Shown: positions 33,079 to 41,608 of the stretch, in pieces | Position numbering within the stretch: position 1 is the first letter of the stretch | How the letters are laid out: each line of letters opens with the position of its first letter | NCBI GenBank assembly: GCA_002307055.1 | Contig: DBTM01000002.1 | Location: 15,553-77,729 of the forward strand | Length of the DNA stretch: 62,177 bases | Direction of reading: 5' to 3' | DNA from: Clostridiales bacterium UBA1316 | GTDB taxonomy: Bacteria; Bacillota; Clostridia; Oscillospirales; Oscillospiraceae | Notes under the pieces: model-generated | What the model was told of the DNA's origin: nothing | Database searches by the model: none | Seen by the model: the letters and a program-made list of their open reading frames with translations, nothing else | Translations under genes and position numbers: made by a program

Positions 33079-34884
33079 GTGAAAGGTCTGGCAAAGCTGC
33101 GCTATATTTGGTTTCTTTTTAAGCCTGTGTGGAAGCATGGGAAAGCGTATATGATTGTGACGCTTTTTACGAGTGCGATACTCATACCGCTCTCGCAGGT
33201 TGCGTCAACGCTGCTGCCGAAGTCCGCTATTGACGCCGTGATGCAGCACAAAACAGTGGCGCAGACGCTCACGGTTATTGCGTTGTTTACCGCCGTCATC
33301 GCTTTGGTTAACATCACGAACAGCTTTATACAGCAAGTTTTTCTGAGCGTAACACAAACCAAGGTTTATTATAAAATTCTGCAGGAGGTCAATGAGCGCG
33401 CGCTGCGCACGGATTTCAAGTACTACGACAACCCCGAGTTTTACACGATGTTTACATACGCGCAGCAGAATTACGCCGTGCAGGCGCAGGGCGTCGCGAA
33501 CATGATACCGCAGCTCCTGCAAAACATCGTCACGGCGGCGGCGATGGGTGTTATTGTGACACAGGCGGGTCCCATCCTGCTTATTGTGACGTTCGTGTTC
33601 GTGATTTTACAGCTCTCACTCCAGCTTCCGCAGATAAGGCTGTCCGCCGACTTCAACGTGAAGATGACCGACCTCTCGCGCCCGATCAACTATGTCTACC
33701 GTGTCATGCAGCAGAAAGAGAATACCGCCGAGATGCGTTCCTCCGGCGCGGGGCAAAAGCTGCTAAAAAGCTTTATCACATCGCTCAATAAATATGTGAC
33801 ACATTATTTTATCTACGTCAAAAAAACGCTGAAGTACGTTATTCCGCAGGGGCTCTTATCCCCGCTTCAAAGCGCGCTCATTCTCGCATATGTCGTCATA
33901 TTTGTTATCAACGGCGACCCGAATAAAATTGGGCTTTACGCGAGTCTGACGGCGGCGGCGGGTACGCTTTCGGGCAGCATTCAGGGCTTATTCAACACGG
34001 TGAGCAACGTGTTTCAAAGCACGCTTTACGGCGAGCGTATCGCACGGTTCTTTGAAACCGAATCGGTCATCGAGCCGCCGCGCGCGGGCGCGGTACCGCC
34101 GCCGGACGGTAAATACGCCGTTGAGCTGCGTGATATTTCGTTTAAGTATGACAACGCCGCTTTCGGTATTGAGCATTTCAGTCTGGACATCAAGCCCGGT
34201 CAGCGCGTCGCAATCGTTGGCGAGAACGGTGCCGGCAAGAGTACCCTGACAAAGCTTTTAGTCCGCCTTTACGACGTGGATGACGGCGTGGTATTGATCA
34301 ATGGCCGTGACATACGCGAATTTGACGTTCACGCCCTGCGCCGCCGAATCGGAATCGCCTATCAGGACGTGCGGATTCTTGCGATGAGCCTGCGCGACAA
34401 CCTGACGGCGTATAACGACGCGTCGGACGAGGAGCTCAGAGCGGTCATGGAAAAGCTCGGTCTTTCAGGTGTTCTGGAAAAAGTCTCCGGCAACTTTGGC
34501 ACGATGGTTTCACGCGAGTTTACAGAGGACGGCGCCGTACTGTCAGGCGGCGAAGCGCAGCGTCTGTCGCTCGCACGGCTGTTCACCGGGGATTTCGGGC
34601 TATTACTGCTGGACGAGCCCTCCTCCGCGCTTGACCCGCTGGCGGAGTACAAGCTCATGCAGCTCATACTCGACAAGTCAAACACAGCAACGACAATCAT
34701 GATCGCACACCGGCTTTCCACCGTGCGCCAATTTGACATCATCTACCATGTGGAGGACGGTGCGATTATCGAAACCGGCACGCACGACGAGCTGATAGCG
34801 GCAAAGGGCAAGTACTACGAAATGTTCACGCGGCAAGCGGAAAACTATCAAAGTGAGCTTCTCGAGCCTGCGCTGCAAATATAA
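33079..34884 (+). CDS. ABC exporter half-transporter (single)
   Basis: A fused permease-ATPase of 601 residues. The ATPase carries Walker A GENGAGKST, signature LSGGEAQRLSLARLF, Walker B LLLLDEPSSALD and IAHRLSTVRQ. The permease begins FKPVWKHGKAYMIVTLFTSA. The GTG start has GGGGG upstream. A promoter in the 137-base gap separates it from pair 1. It may work as a homodimer or with another half-transporter elsewhere. No substrate can be inferred. Confidence 0.88.
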   Translation: MKGLAKLRYIWFLFKPVWKHGKAYMIVTLFTSAILIPLSQVASTLLPKSAIDAVMQHKTVAQTLTVIALFTAVIALVNITNSFIQQVFLSVTQTKVYYKILQEVNERALRTDFKYYDNPEFYTMFTYAQQNYAVQAQGVANMIPQLLQNIVTAAAMGVIVTQAGPILLIVTFVFVILQLSLQLPQIRLSADFNVKMTDLSRPINYVYRVMQQKENTAEMRSSGAGQKLLKSFITSLNKYVTHYFIYVKKTLKYVIPQGLLSPLQSALILAYVVIFVINGDPNKIGLYASLTAAAGTLSGSIQGLFNTVSNVFQSTLYGERIARFFETESVIEPPRAGAVPPPDGKYAVELRDISFKYDNAAFGIEHFSLDIKPGQRVAIVGENGAGKSTLTKLLVRLYDVDDGVVLINGRDIREFDVHALRRRIGIAYQDVRILAMSLRDNLTAYNDASDEELRAVMEKLGLSGVLEKVSGNFGTMVSREFTEDGAVLSGGEAQRLSLARLFTGDFGLLLLDEPSSALDPLAEYKLMQLILDKSNTATTIMIAHRLSTVRQFDIIYHVEDGAIIETGTHDELIAAKGKYYEMFTRQAENYQSELLEPALQI

Positions 34885-35039
34885 GCAGCATATAGCGACA
34901 CGGAAGCAAATCCGCCGGGTTATCCTGCTTCACACATATCATGCGGCACTGCGGTAAAACGGGAATCTTGGCGTATACTGTTGTATTTCGCGCCGTTAAA
35001 CATCGCCGGTGTCGTCCATTACAGGGCGGACAGGGGTAA

Positions 35040-35603
35040 TCAGACGATGCTGCCGGTTGGGGCAGCGGTTAAATATTTTGAAAAGATATTGACATACCGC
35101 GAATCAAATGTGACGCTTGTAATTTCTTTATATGGTATTCTGTACGGTTCGGTTTGCCAGATTCCATCAGCATCAAAATGCAGCACATAAACGAAATTCC
35201 TGTATATTTTCTCTATCCGCCCGATCACAAATTCGCATTTATCATCATCACGGTCCTCTTTTTCGACAATGATATTCTTCATTCTTTTTTGCAGAGAACT
35301 GAAAACCGTCTCCCAATTTGAGATATCAATATCAGGTGCTGTAAGACTATTGATTACACCTTCTTTTTTCAGTATTTCAACACACATATCTTTTTTTATC
35401 TTAGCTTTTGTCACATCCTTGAATCGTCTGATGTGATACCCATTTAGAATGAAATCATCTTCCTCCGCACTTAAAAACAACTTGTCGCTGACACGGAGCG
35501 GAATATAGTATTGATAATAAGCCTTATACTGCAGATAGACTCTGCACAGTGCTTTATCCGTCATGCAGGCTGTTACAATTTCCTTTATCTTTGTCTTAGT
35601 CAC
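35040..35603 (-). CDS. Conserved-looking hypothetical protein
   Basis: A 187-residue soluble protein without recognised domain. The middle shows a hydrophilic helical region (DISNWETVFSSLQKRMKNII), and the C-terminal part is beta-rich (YVLHFDADGIWQTEPYRIPY, then ITSVTFDSRYVNIFSKYL), which may be an SH3-like or WYL-like small barrel. The GTG at 35601-35603 is chosen because AGAGGA lies at proper distance; a GTG nine bases upstream is too close to it. The gene is isolated between an ABC exporter and an AraC regulator. Function unknown. Confidence 0.6.
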   Translation of the reverse strand: MTKTKIKEIVTACMTDKALCRVYLQYKAYYQYYIPLRVSDKLFLSAEEDDFILNGYHIRRFKDVTKAKIKKDMCVEILKKEGVINSLTAPDIDISNWETVFSSLQKRMKNIIVEKEDRDDDKCEFVIGRIEKIYRNFVYVLHFDADGIWQTEPYRIPYKEITSVTFDSRYVNIFSKYLTAAPTGSIV

Positions 35604-35691
35604 ACTGAACACTCCTCTCAGGCTACATTTACAATTCTCTAGTATACCAAAAAAGCTTATCTCTCATACCGCTGCGTTTGGCTTGCTAACA

Positions 35692-35747
35692 GACAGGAGA
35701 TGGTTAACGTGAAAACCATATAGGTTTCGCGCTAACCATCTCCTGCC
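35692..35747 (-). terminator. Long inverted repeat after the AraC regulator gene
   Basis: GACAGGAGATGGTTA pairs with TAACCATCTCCTG around an inner near-palindrome (GAAAACC/GGTTTC). It lies directly after the stop of the 35755-36654 gene and belongs to the same repeat family as the segment abutting the stop at 5951. A terminator role is inferred. Confidence 0.5.
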
Positions 35748-35754
35748 GCTTTAT

Positions 35755-36654
35755 TCAGTCAGCAACGTAATAACAGTGGTCTAAAATGACGCATCCGTTA
35801 TCGTCGGGTTCGAAGCGCGGGTGGGCGTAACGCTCAAAGAACCAGAAGGAGCCGTCGGGGTCTGTCACGGGCGTGATATCATGCTCGCGCAAAGCCTGCA
35901 TAACGAGATCATCCTTGCCGTAAATATCCGGCTCCGTCCCTTGAATCCAGCAGACGCCGAGTGTTCTGGCCGGCAAATCAATGGACTCATATCCTTCAGG
36001 TACCGCTGTCCCCTCCGGCGTAAACATACCGATCCAATATTGGAAGGGTTCGCCGTTTTTCCAGCGCATCAAGCCGATGCTCGCGCCCGCGTCCTCAAAG
36101 AAATCCCTGGTGCAGCCCGGCGCGTTTGCAATATCGGCAAACCAGCCGTTTTCAAACCAGTCGCCCCACCTGGCGCTGAAAAAGCCGTTGACTCTGTCCT
36201 GGTCGCCGTATTTTTTGCCGATGAAGCGCGTGGCGGGCATACTCTGCTTGTAGGTCTTGATTACTTCTGCCATTTCGGTCACTCCTATTACTGAAAGTTT
36301 GAAGCGGAGCGGCGGGTGCAGCCTCAGCGGTATTTGGTCCTTCCGCGCGCGTGACGGCGAGACGCCCATAACGCGCCGGAATGCCGCAGAAAACGCGTCC
36401 GGCGACTCATAACCGTAACGAAGCGCAATGTCAATCACACGGCTTTTTGTGCTGCACAGCTCGTAAGCCGCCTTCGTGAGTCTGCGGTTTCGGACATACT
36501 CTGCGAACGAAAGGTTCGCAATGAGCCCGAAAACGCGCTGAAACATGGCAAACGGACACGCCGCGAGTTTGCTGATCTCCTCCGTCTCCAGCGCGCCGTC
36601 AAGGTGATTTTCAACGTAGGCCATGATGCTGTTGAGGTTGTCTATCCATTCCAT
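35755..36654 (-). CDS. AraC-family regulator with GyrI-like effector domain
   Basis: Residues 1-105 form two AraC HTH motifs (ALETEEISKLAACPFAMFQR and IDIALRYGYESPDAFSAAFR, then GVSPSRARK). The C-terminal half (about 125-299) matches the GyrI-like/effector-binding fold (EVIKTYKQSMPATRFIGKKY, FQYWIGMFTPEGTAVPEGYE, LPARTLGVCWIQGTEPD), which in SbmC/BmrR-type proteins binds drugs or small hydrophobic molecules. AAAGGAG precedes the ATG at 36654. It lies between ABC exporter groups and may control one of them in response to a toxic compound; this is inference. Two paralogues occur at 49334 and 50405. Confidence 0.85.
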   Translation of the reverse strand: MEWIDNLNSIMAYVENHLDGALETEEISKLAACPFAMFQRVFGLIANLSFAEYVRNRRLTKAAYELCSTKSRVIDIALRYGYESPDAFSAAFRRVMGVSPSRARKDQIPLRLHPPLRFKLSVIGVTEMAEVIKTYKQSMPATRFIGKKYGDQDRVNGFFSARWGDWFENGWFADIANAPGCTRDFFEDAGASIGLMRWKNGEPFQYWIGMFTPEGTAVPEGYESIDLPARTLGVCWIQGTEPDIYGKDDLVMQALREHDITPVTDPDGSFWFFERYAHPRFEPDDNGCVILDHCYYVAD

Positions 36655-36731
36655 ACGCTCTGCTCCTTTACGTCCAGTATACATGACGCAGAATTATTTA
36701 CCCGTGCGTCTCAAAGCGAGCTTTATCGGGT

Positions 36732-37562
36732 TTATAGCTTCTTGATCATCTCAACATGCGTCTCCTGAATGTCTTGTATTACGTAATGGTCTAAAAGTTC
36801 TTTATGCTGCTGATCAGCTTCAAAACAGATTTGCTTTACCCCGAAGGCGTCTGCGAGTGAAAAGCAATGCCCAAGTGCCGCGTCCGCCGGGACATTGCCG
36901 AAGGCGTCCGCGTAGGCGGTTTGGTTGGAGCCGAACCAGCTTATCGCCGCATAACTGCCGTCAGGGAATGCGGCGCATTTTACCGTCCTGTTATTGCCTT
37001 CGGGCCTGCGGCTAATAACTTCCCATATATGTCTTGAAGCCGATTGCGACAAGCCGATGAGAAAGCGCATGGCTCCGATCACACTTTCGGGTATCTCGTC
37101 AATTACAGTCATCGTTTCCGGCTTGGCATTGCCGCAGACCTCGGTTTCAGCGGTAATGAACCGGCGGCTTACGGTGTATCCGCACTTTTCATAGAAAATA
37201 TTCGAGGTTGTATCAGGTTCGGGGATTGTGGTGACAGAAGCGCAGCCCCGCTTCAGTGCTTCTTCCTCTCCGGCTTTGAGCATCGCTTTTCCTATTCCCA
37301 GACGCTGATATGCTTTTGCAATCTGCAGCTGGCCGAGGAAAAAGGTCTTGCCAATCAGTTCATCCGATACAATCCACTCGCCGTGACCCGCCGGCTTCCC
37401 GTCAAACTCAGCGACCAGTATGAAGAAATCCCGTTCCAGCCGCCGCGTCACCCAGGCAGCGCACATATCGAGGTCCGCCCACGGGCCTTCCTCGCCCTGA
37501 TGGATTAAATTGATCTTGCCGATATCGTTGACAGTTGCTTTTCTTATTAATAAATCTTTCAT
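36732..37562 (-). CDS. GNAT N-acetyltransferase
   Basis: The N-terminal 150 residues are a GNAT domain with FFLGQLQIAKAYQRLGIGKA (the acetyl-CoA pyrophosphate loop QRLGIG) and SNIFYEKCGYTVSRRF. The remaining 125 residues are a second, less conserved domain that may be a degenerate GNAT or substrate-binding lobe. It would acetylate an amine of a small molecule or protein; the acceptor is unknown. AGGA lies upstream of the ATG. It is 54 bases upstream of the gene pair for an ABC exporter's terminal part on the same strand order, so linkage in a resistance-like group is possible. Confidence 0.75.
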   Translation of the reverse strand: MKDLLIRKATVNDIGKINLIHQGEEGPWADLDMCAAWVTRRLERDFFILVAEFDGKPAGHGEWIVSDELIGKTFFLGQLQIAKAYQRLGIGKAMLKAGEEEALKRGCASVTTIPEPDTTSNIFYEKCGYTVSRRFITAETEVCGNAKPETMTVIDEIPESVIGAMRFLIGLSQSASRHIWEVISRRPEGNNRTVKCAAFPDGSYAAISWFGSNQTAYADAFGNVPADAALGHCFSLADAFGVKQICFEADQQHKELLDHYVIQDIQETHVEMIKKL

Positions 37563-37616
37563 TGTCAGTCACTTCCTAATAGCGCCGCGAGAGCACGGCA
37601 GAACTGTCCCCCTGTG

Positions 37617-39422
37617 TCATTCGTACCACTGGGCTTGGGCTTTGTACATGCGGGCGTAGAGGCCGTTTTGGGTGAGGAGGGTTTTGTGGTCGCCGTCTTC
37701 GACGATTTGGCCTTGGTCGAATACCAGGATGCGGTCGACGAGGGTGGTGATGCCGAGTCTGTGGGAGATGAGGATCGTTGTTTTATCACCGGTCAGCGCG
37801 GTGAAGTTGCGGTAAAGGTCGGCCTCGGCGACGGGGTCGAGGGCGGCTGTCGGCTCGTCGAGAATCATGATTTTGGCGCAGTCGCGATAGGCGCAGCGGG
37901 AGATGGCGATTTTCTGCCACTGGCCGCCGGAGAGGTTGTTGCCCGTTTCGCTGAAGACGCCGACGACCTCCTCGAGTTTATTTTTCTGCGTATCGATGAA
38001 CTCCCAGGCGCCGGTCGTCCGGAGCAAGGCGGTCAGCTTTTCGTCGTCCGTTTCTTTTGTGAAGTCCGAGACGGTGATGTTCTCTCTGAGGGTGGCCTCA
38101 TAATGCCCGAATTCCTGAAACGCCACCGACATCGTGCGGTGCGTTTTGGACAGGTTATCGAATATATTCTCGCCGCCCATCGTGATTGAACCGGCATCCG
38201 GCTCGTAGACGCCGGTCAGCAGGCCGATAAAGGTGGATTTGCCCGAGCCGTTTTCACCCACGATGGCGATTTTTTCGCCTTCTTTGATATGCAGGCTCAG
38301 ATTTTTGATGACGGCGGTTTCCGTATTCGGATAGGTAAAGCAGACGCCGTCAAAGGCGATATCGAAGTGCGCGTGCGGCGCTTGACGCGGCTTCATATCG
38401 ACGTATTCCAGCTTCTCGAGGTCGAAGAAGTCTTTCATGTATGATATATCGCTTGTAAACTGCGCGGCGCCGATGAATATTTTCGCTGTGATCTCCTGGA
38501 GCTGGCCCGCCATGGTGAACACAAGCATAAAGGTGCCGAGCCCGGCAGCCGGATCATCGAAAATTTTCTTTGCTGTGATAAGCAGAATGACAATATAAAC
38601 GCTGCTGCGGAAAATGTCAGCAATGGCGTTATACAAAACATGTTTGCGCGTCAGCTTGTTCTTTTTCACGATGTATCTGTCCATCATGCCGCGATACTTT
38701 TTCCTGATGTAAGGGAATAGGCCGAAAAAGCGCACATCATTCATGGACTGCTGCCAGGTGGCCTCGAAAAAATAGCTGACGGCCATGTTGCTCTCGTAAA
38801 TCCATTTTGTTTTGTTGAGATACTCTTCATCCTTTTGGAAATACGCCAGAACGACAGCGGGGATACTCGTCAGGCATAAAATCACGGCCAGCCAGACATC
38901 GACCGACAAGAGCACGGCTAAAATGCTCACGAAGGTGACGATGTTTTGAAGCCAGTTTAAAATTTCCTGCATGCTGCCGGCTACACGCGGCCCCGCGTCC
39001 GTATTGACAAACTGGATTTTTTCCTTGAAGTTATCGTAATTTTCTAAGTACTTGTACTTAACGGTGCAGGTACAGCGGAGGATGAATTCCTTGAGGTACT
39101 GCGTGATGCGCAGCGTATCGAAAGAAGCAAAACCGCTCCTGACGGAATTGAAAACGAGTCTGGCGATATATAAAGCCGAGAGGATGACGAAGGCGCCGAT
39201 AACCTGAGCAACTGCACCGGTGCCCCGCCCGAACAGGTTCTGAACGAGGTTTGTGAAGTCTTTGAGCTGAACAGATATGAGCACAGGTAAAAAAGCGAGC
39301 GGAAAGCCCAGCAGACCGACGATAATTGAAGCGGCGGTTTTGGTCTTTAAGCTGACTTTCAGCGCCTTGCCGAATATATGCAAGCTCTCTTTTGCACCAA
39401 TTTTTTGCTTTTTATCCTTCAT
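37617..39422 (-). CDS. ABC exporter half-transporter, pair 2 subunit B
   Basis: A 601-residue permease-ATPase with Walker A GENGSGKST, signature LSGGQWQKIAISRC, Walker B IMILDEPTAALD and ISHRLG. The permease has a long first helix (AASIIVGLLGFPLAFLPVLI). The start overlaps the stop of the upstream ABC gene by four bases (ATGA), implying translational coupling and a heterodimer. The C-terminal KAQAQWYE is shared with the other exporters of this region, so the five are paralogues. The substrate is unknown. Confidence 0.9.
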   Translation of the reverse strand: MKDKKQKIGAKESLHIFGKALKVSLKTKTAASIIVGLLGFPLAFLPVLISVQLKDFTNLVQNLFGRGTGAVAQVIGAFVILSALYIARLVFNSVRSGFASFDTLRITQYLKEFILRCTCTVKYKYLENYDNFKEKIQFVNTDAGPRVAGSMQEILNWLQNIVTFVSILAVLLSVDVWLAVILCLTSIPAVVLAYFQKDEEYLNKTKWIYESNMAVSYFFEATWQQSMNDVRFFGLFPYIRKKYRGMMDRYIVKKNKLTRKHVLYNAIADIFRSSVYIVILLITAKKIFDDPAAGLGTFMLVFTMAGQLQEITAKIFIGAAQFTSDISYMKDFFDLEKLEYVDMKPRQAPHAHFDIAFDGVCFTYPNTETAVIKNLSLHIKEGEKIAIVGENGSGKSTFIGLLTGVYEPDAGSITMGGENIFDNLSKTHRTMSVAFQEFGHYEATLRENITVSDFTKETDDEKLTALLRTTGAWEFIDTQKNKLEEVVGVFSETGNNLSGGQWQKIAISRCAYRDCAKIMILDEPTAALDPVAEADLYRNFTALTGDKTTILISHRLGITTLVDRILVFDQGQIVEDGDHKTLLTQNGLYARMYKAQAQWYE

Positions 39423-41266
39423 AGCAGCACCGCCTCTCCCGCGCCGGTGGACGCGGTATCATACCACTGCGCCTGTTCTCTGAAAAACCGCGCGTACAAC
39501 CCGTTTTGGCGCATAAGCGCCTCATGTGTCCCCAGCTCGGCGACGGTTCCGTTATCGAGCATGATGATTTTATCCGCCATCCGGGCAAAGCCGATTCTGT
39601 GGCTGATAAGGATGGCTGTCCGGCCGTCCAGCATTTCCTTGATGTTTCTGAACTGCTCCATTTCGGCAATGGGGTCGAGCATGGACGCGGGCTCGTCAAA
39701 AATCAAGACGTCGCGGTTGCTCATGTGCGTGCGGGAAACACCGACGCGCTGCTTCTCGCCGCCGGACAGCTCCGTCCCGCTCCTGTCCATGAATTTACCC
39801 AGCAGTGTTTCAAGGCCGCCCGGCAGCTTGCCTGCCAGCTTGGCGGCGCCGCCTTTTTGTATCGCGTCGCGTATTTTGTCTGTGTTATCGATATCCTCGA
39901 CGCTGCCAAACGCGACATTTTCGCGCAGCGTCTGATGGAAGATGCTGAAGTCCTGAAAGAATACGCCGATCTTCTGGCGGATGAAGCGCCGCTTGTACGC
40001 GTCATAAGGCCGCCCGAAAACCTCCAAGCTGCCCGACTGGGGCTTGTACATATTCAGCAGCAGCTTGACGAGCGTCGATTTTCCGCTGCCGTTGGGCCCC
40101 ACGAGCGCGACGACCTCGCCCTTATCGACGCGGAAGCTGAGGTCCCGGATGACAGGCTTGTCCAGCGCGTAAGAAAAGCACAGGTTTCGGACGTTGAATA
40201 CATGATCTTCGTCAAGAGGCGTGTCGTGCTTATTTTCCTCGTCCTCGGGGTCGATTTTCTCGGCAAAGGTCAGCATCCTGCGCTGATGCTCGAGCGCGTA
40301 AAGCGCGTCGTCAAAATTGTGTATGTAACCGGCCATACCGGTAATGGCGGTAAAGACATTCAGGCACAGCGTGAATAAAACGAGAAACACATCCGGCGGC
40401 ATCGTCCCTCTGGCCACCGAAAAAAGGCTCAGTCCGACGATGATAAACAGGAAAACATAAAAGCCCGCGCCGCTCAGGGTATCGCGAATCCGAGAGAGCA
40501 GCACGCGCCGCTCGTCGTTTTTGCGCAGGCGCGTATACGGCTTTTTCCATTGGTTGATGATTTCATCCACATTCTCATAAATCCGTGTTTCCTTGGCGAT
40601 GCCCTTGTTGTCCGATATCCGCTCGTAATACTCGGCGAACCGGCTCTCGCGCATGTCCTCATCCCCGTAGATGCGTGTTTTCTCGGCAAACTTGAAATTC
40701 AGGATGAATATGGCAACGACATAGACAAGGGATATCGCAAAAACAATCAAGGAAAATGAAAACGCCACCACGAGCAGCGAAGCGATTGAAACAAGCTTTG
40801 AAAGGATATCGCAGGAGGCGCTCATCATGTTCGTCAGCGAGCCGCCCCGATGAATTGAATAGCTGTAAGCGTCGTTTAAGTCCTTATTGAGCAGGTCGGT
40901 CATATCGATGCGGTTGACCCCCTCCATCAAGAACTCCAGCGTCCCGCAATAATATTTATCGTACATCATCATATAGACGAGCTCACCGTTGACGCGGGAG
41001 GAGAGCCCGATAAGCGTCAGGAGCACGCCGAGCGAAATGACCGAGGGCACAACGTCCGCGTAGGTGTACGCTGCGCCGGACAGGAAGCCGGATAATATCG
41101 ATAAGGCTTCGCGGTTAAAGTAAAGCGCTATGGCCGGCAGCACGGATAATATGATACTTATCCCGTACCATAACAATAATGGTTTCTTATCGATATGCCA
41201 GGCCACGCGATATGCCCAGCCGATGGTTTTCAGCTTTTCAGAAAAGCTGCTTTTTTTAGTTTCCAT
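39419..41266 (-). CDS. ABC exporter half-transporter, pair 2 subunit A
   Basis: A 615-residue permease-ATPase with Walker A GPNGSGKST, signature LSGGEKQRVGVSRT and ISHRIGF. Its Walker B (VLIFDEPASMLD) departs from the usual EPTAALD after the catalytic Glu, which is kept. The C-terminus EQAQWYDTASTGAGEAVLL runs over the start of the next gene, which overlaps by four bases. It is the first gene of the pair. A 16-residue remnant of another exporter lies about 130 bases upstream. Confidence 0.9.
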   Translation of the reverse strand: METKKSSFSEKLKTIGWAYRVAWHIDKKPLLLWYGISIILSVLPAIALYFNREALSILSGFLSGAAYTYADVVPSVISLGVLLTLIGLSSRVNGELVYMMMYDKYYCGTLEFLMEGVNRIDMTDLLNKDLNDAYSYSIHRGGSLTNMMSASCDILSKLVSIASLLVVAFSFSLIVFAISLVYVVAIFILNFKFAEKTRIYGDEDMRESRFAEYYERISDNKGIAKETRIYENVDEIINQWKKPYTRLRKNDERRVLLSRIRDTLSGAGFYVFLFIIVGLSLFSVARGTMPPDVFLVLFTLCLNVFTAITGMAGYIHNFDDALYALEHQRRMLTFAEKIDPEDEENKHDTPLDEDHVFNVRNLCFSYALDKPVIRDLSFRVDKGEVVALVGPNGSGKSTLVKLLLNMYKPQSGSLEVFGRPYDAYKRRFIRQKIGVFFQDFSIFHQTLRENVAFGSVEDIDNTDKIRDAIQKGGAAKLAGKLPGGLETLLGKFMDRSGTELSGGEKQRVGVSRTHMSNRDVLIFDEPASMLDPIAEMEQFRNIKEMLDGRTAILISHRIGFARMADKIIMLDNGTVAELGTHEALMRQNGLYARFFREQAQWYDTASTGAGEAVLL

Positions 41267-41393
41267 TTCCGCTCCCCTTCATAACCCGAGATTCAAGATA
41301 ATTGATACAACATATACCATCATTCTCGTTCTCTGTAAATAAATTTACCGAATTTGTCATTTGTTTGTTATAAAGTAAAATACCTCAAACCGT

Positions 41394-41444
41394 TCAGGCT
41401 TTAAACCACATCGCCTGCGCCTGATACATTCCGGCAGCTTTAAC
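41394..41444 (-). pseudogene. 3' remnant of an ABC exporter gene
   Basis: On the minus strand this reads VKAAGMYQAQAMWFKA and a stop. It matches the C-terminal pattern of the neighbouring exporters (ARMYKAQAQWYE, MWRAQAKYYE). Upstream of it coding sense is lost at once in a hairpin, so only the last 16 codons survive. It is too short for certainty but suggests deletion of a sixth exporter. Confidence 0.5.
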
Positions 41445-41453
41445 ACAATAAAA

Positions 41454-41478
41454 TGCGCCCCCGAAAATCGGAGGCGCA
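41454..41478 (-). terminator. Rho-independent terminator after the two-component system
   Basis: An 11-bp stem with one mismatch (TGCGCCCCCGA / TCGGAGGCGCA) and a 3-base loop, followed on the minus strand by TTTTATTG. It is downstream of the histidine kinase gene. The 342-bp gap 41267-41608 otherwise holds only the exporter remnant and a short CCGTCCCTG repeat fragment at about 41588. Confidence 0.6.
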
Positions 41479-41608
41479 AGAATCTGTCTATCTAAGTGAG
41501 CCGCTCAGGCGGTTATTTTTTCACTCACACGAACTGACACACAAAGCAGACAAATCGCATACCAATTTATTGCCTCAGAATAGTTTCTAACCGTCCCTGC
41601 GTCTTTTA

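Noticed and set aside
29295..41266. A RiPP or bacteriocin biosynthetic cluster around the ABC exporters
   Set aside because: No precursor-like small gene, modification enzyme or C39 peptidase domain was seen among the exporters.
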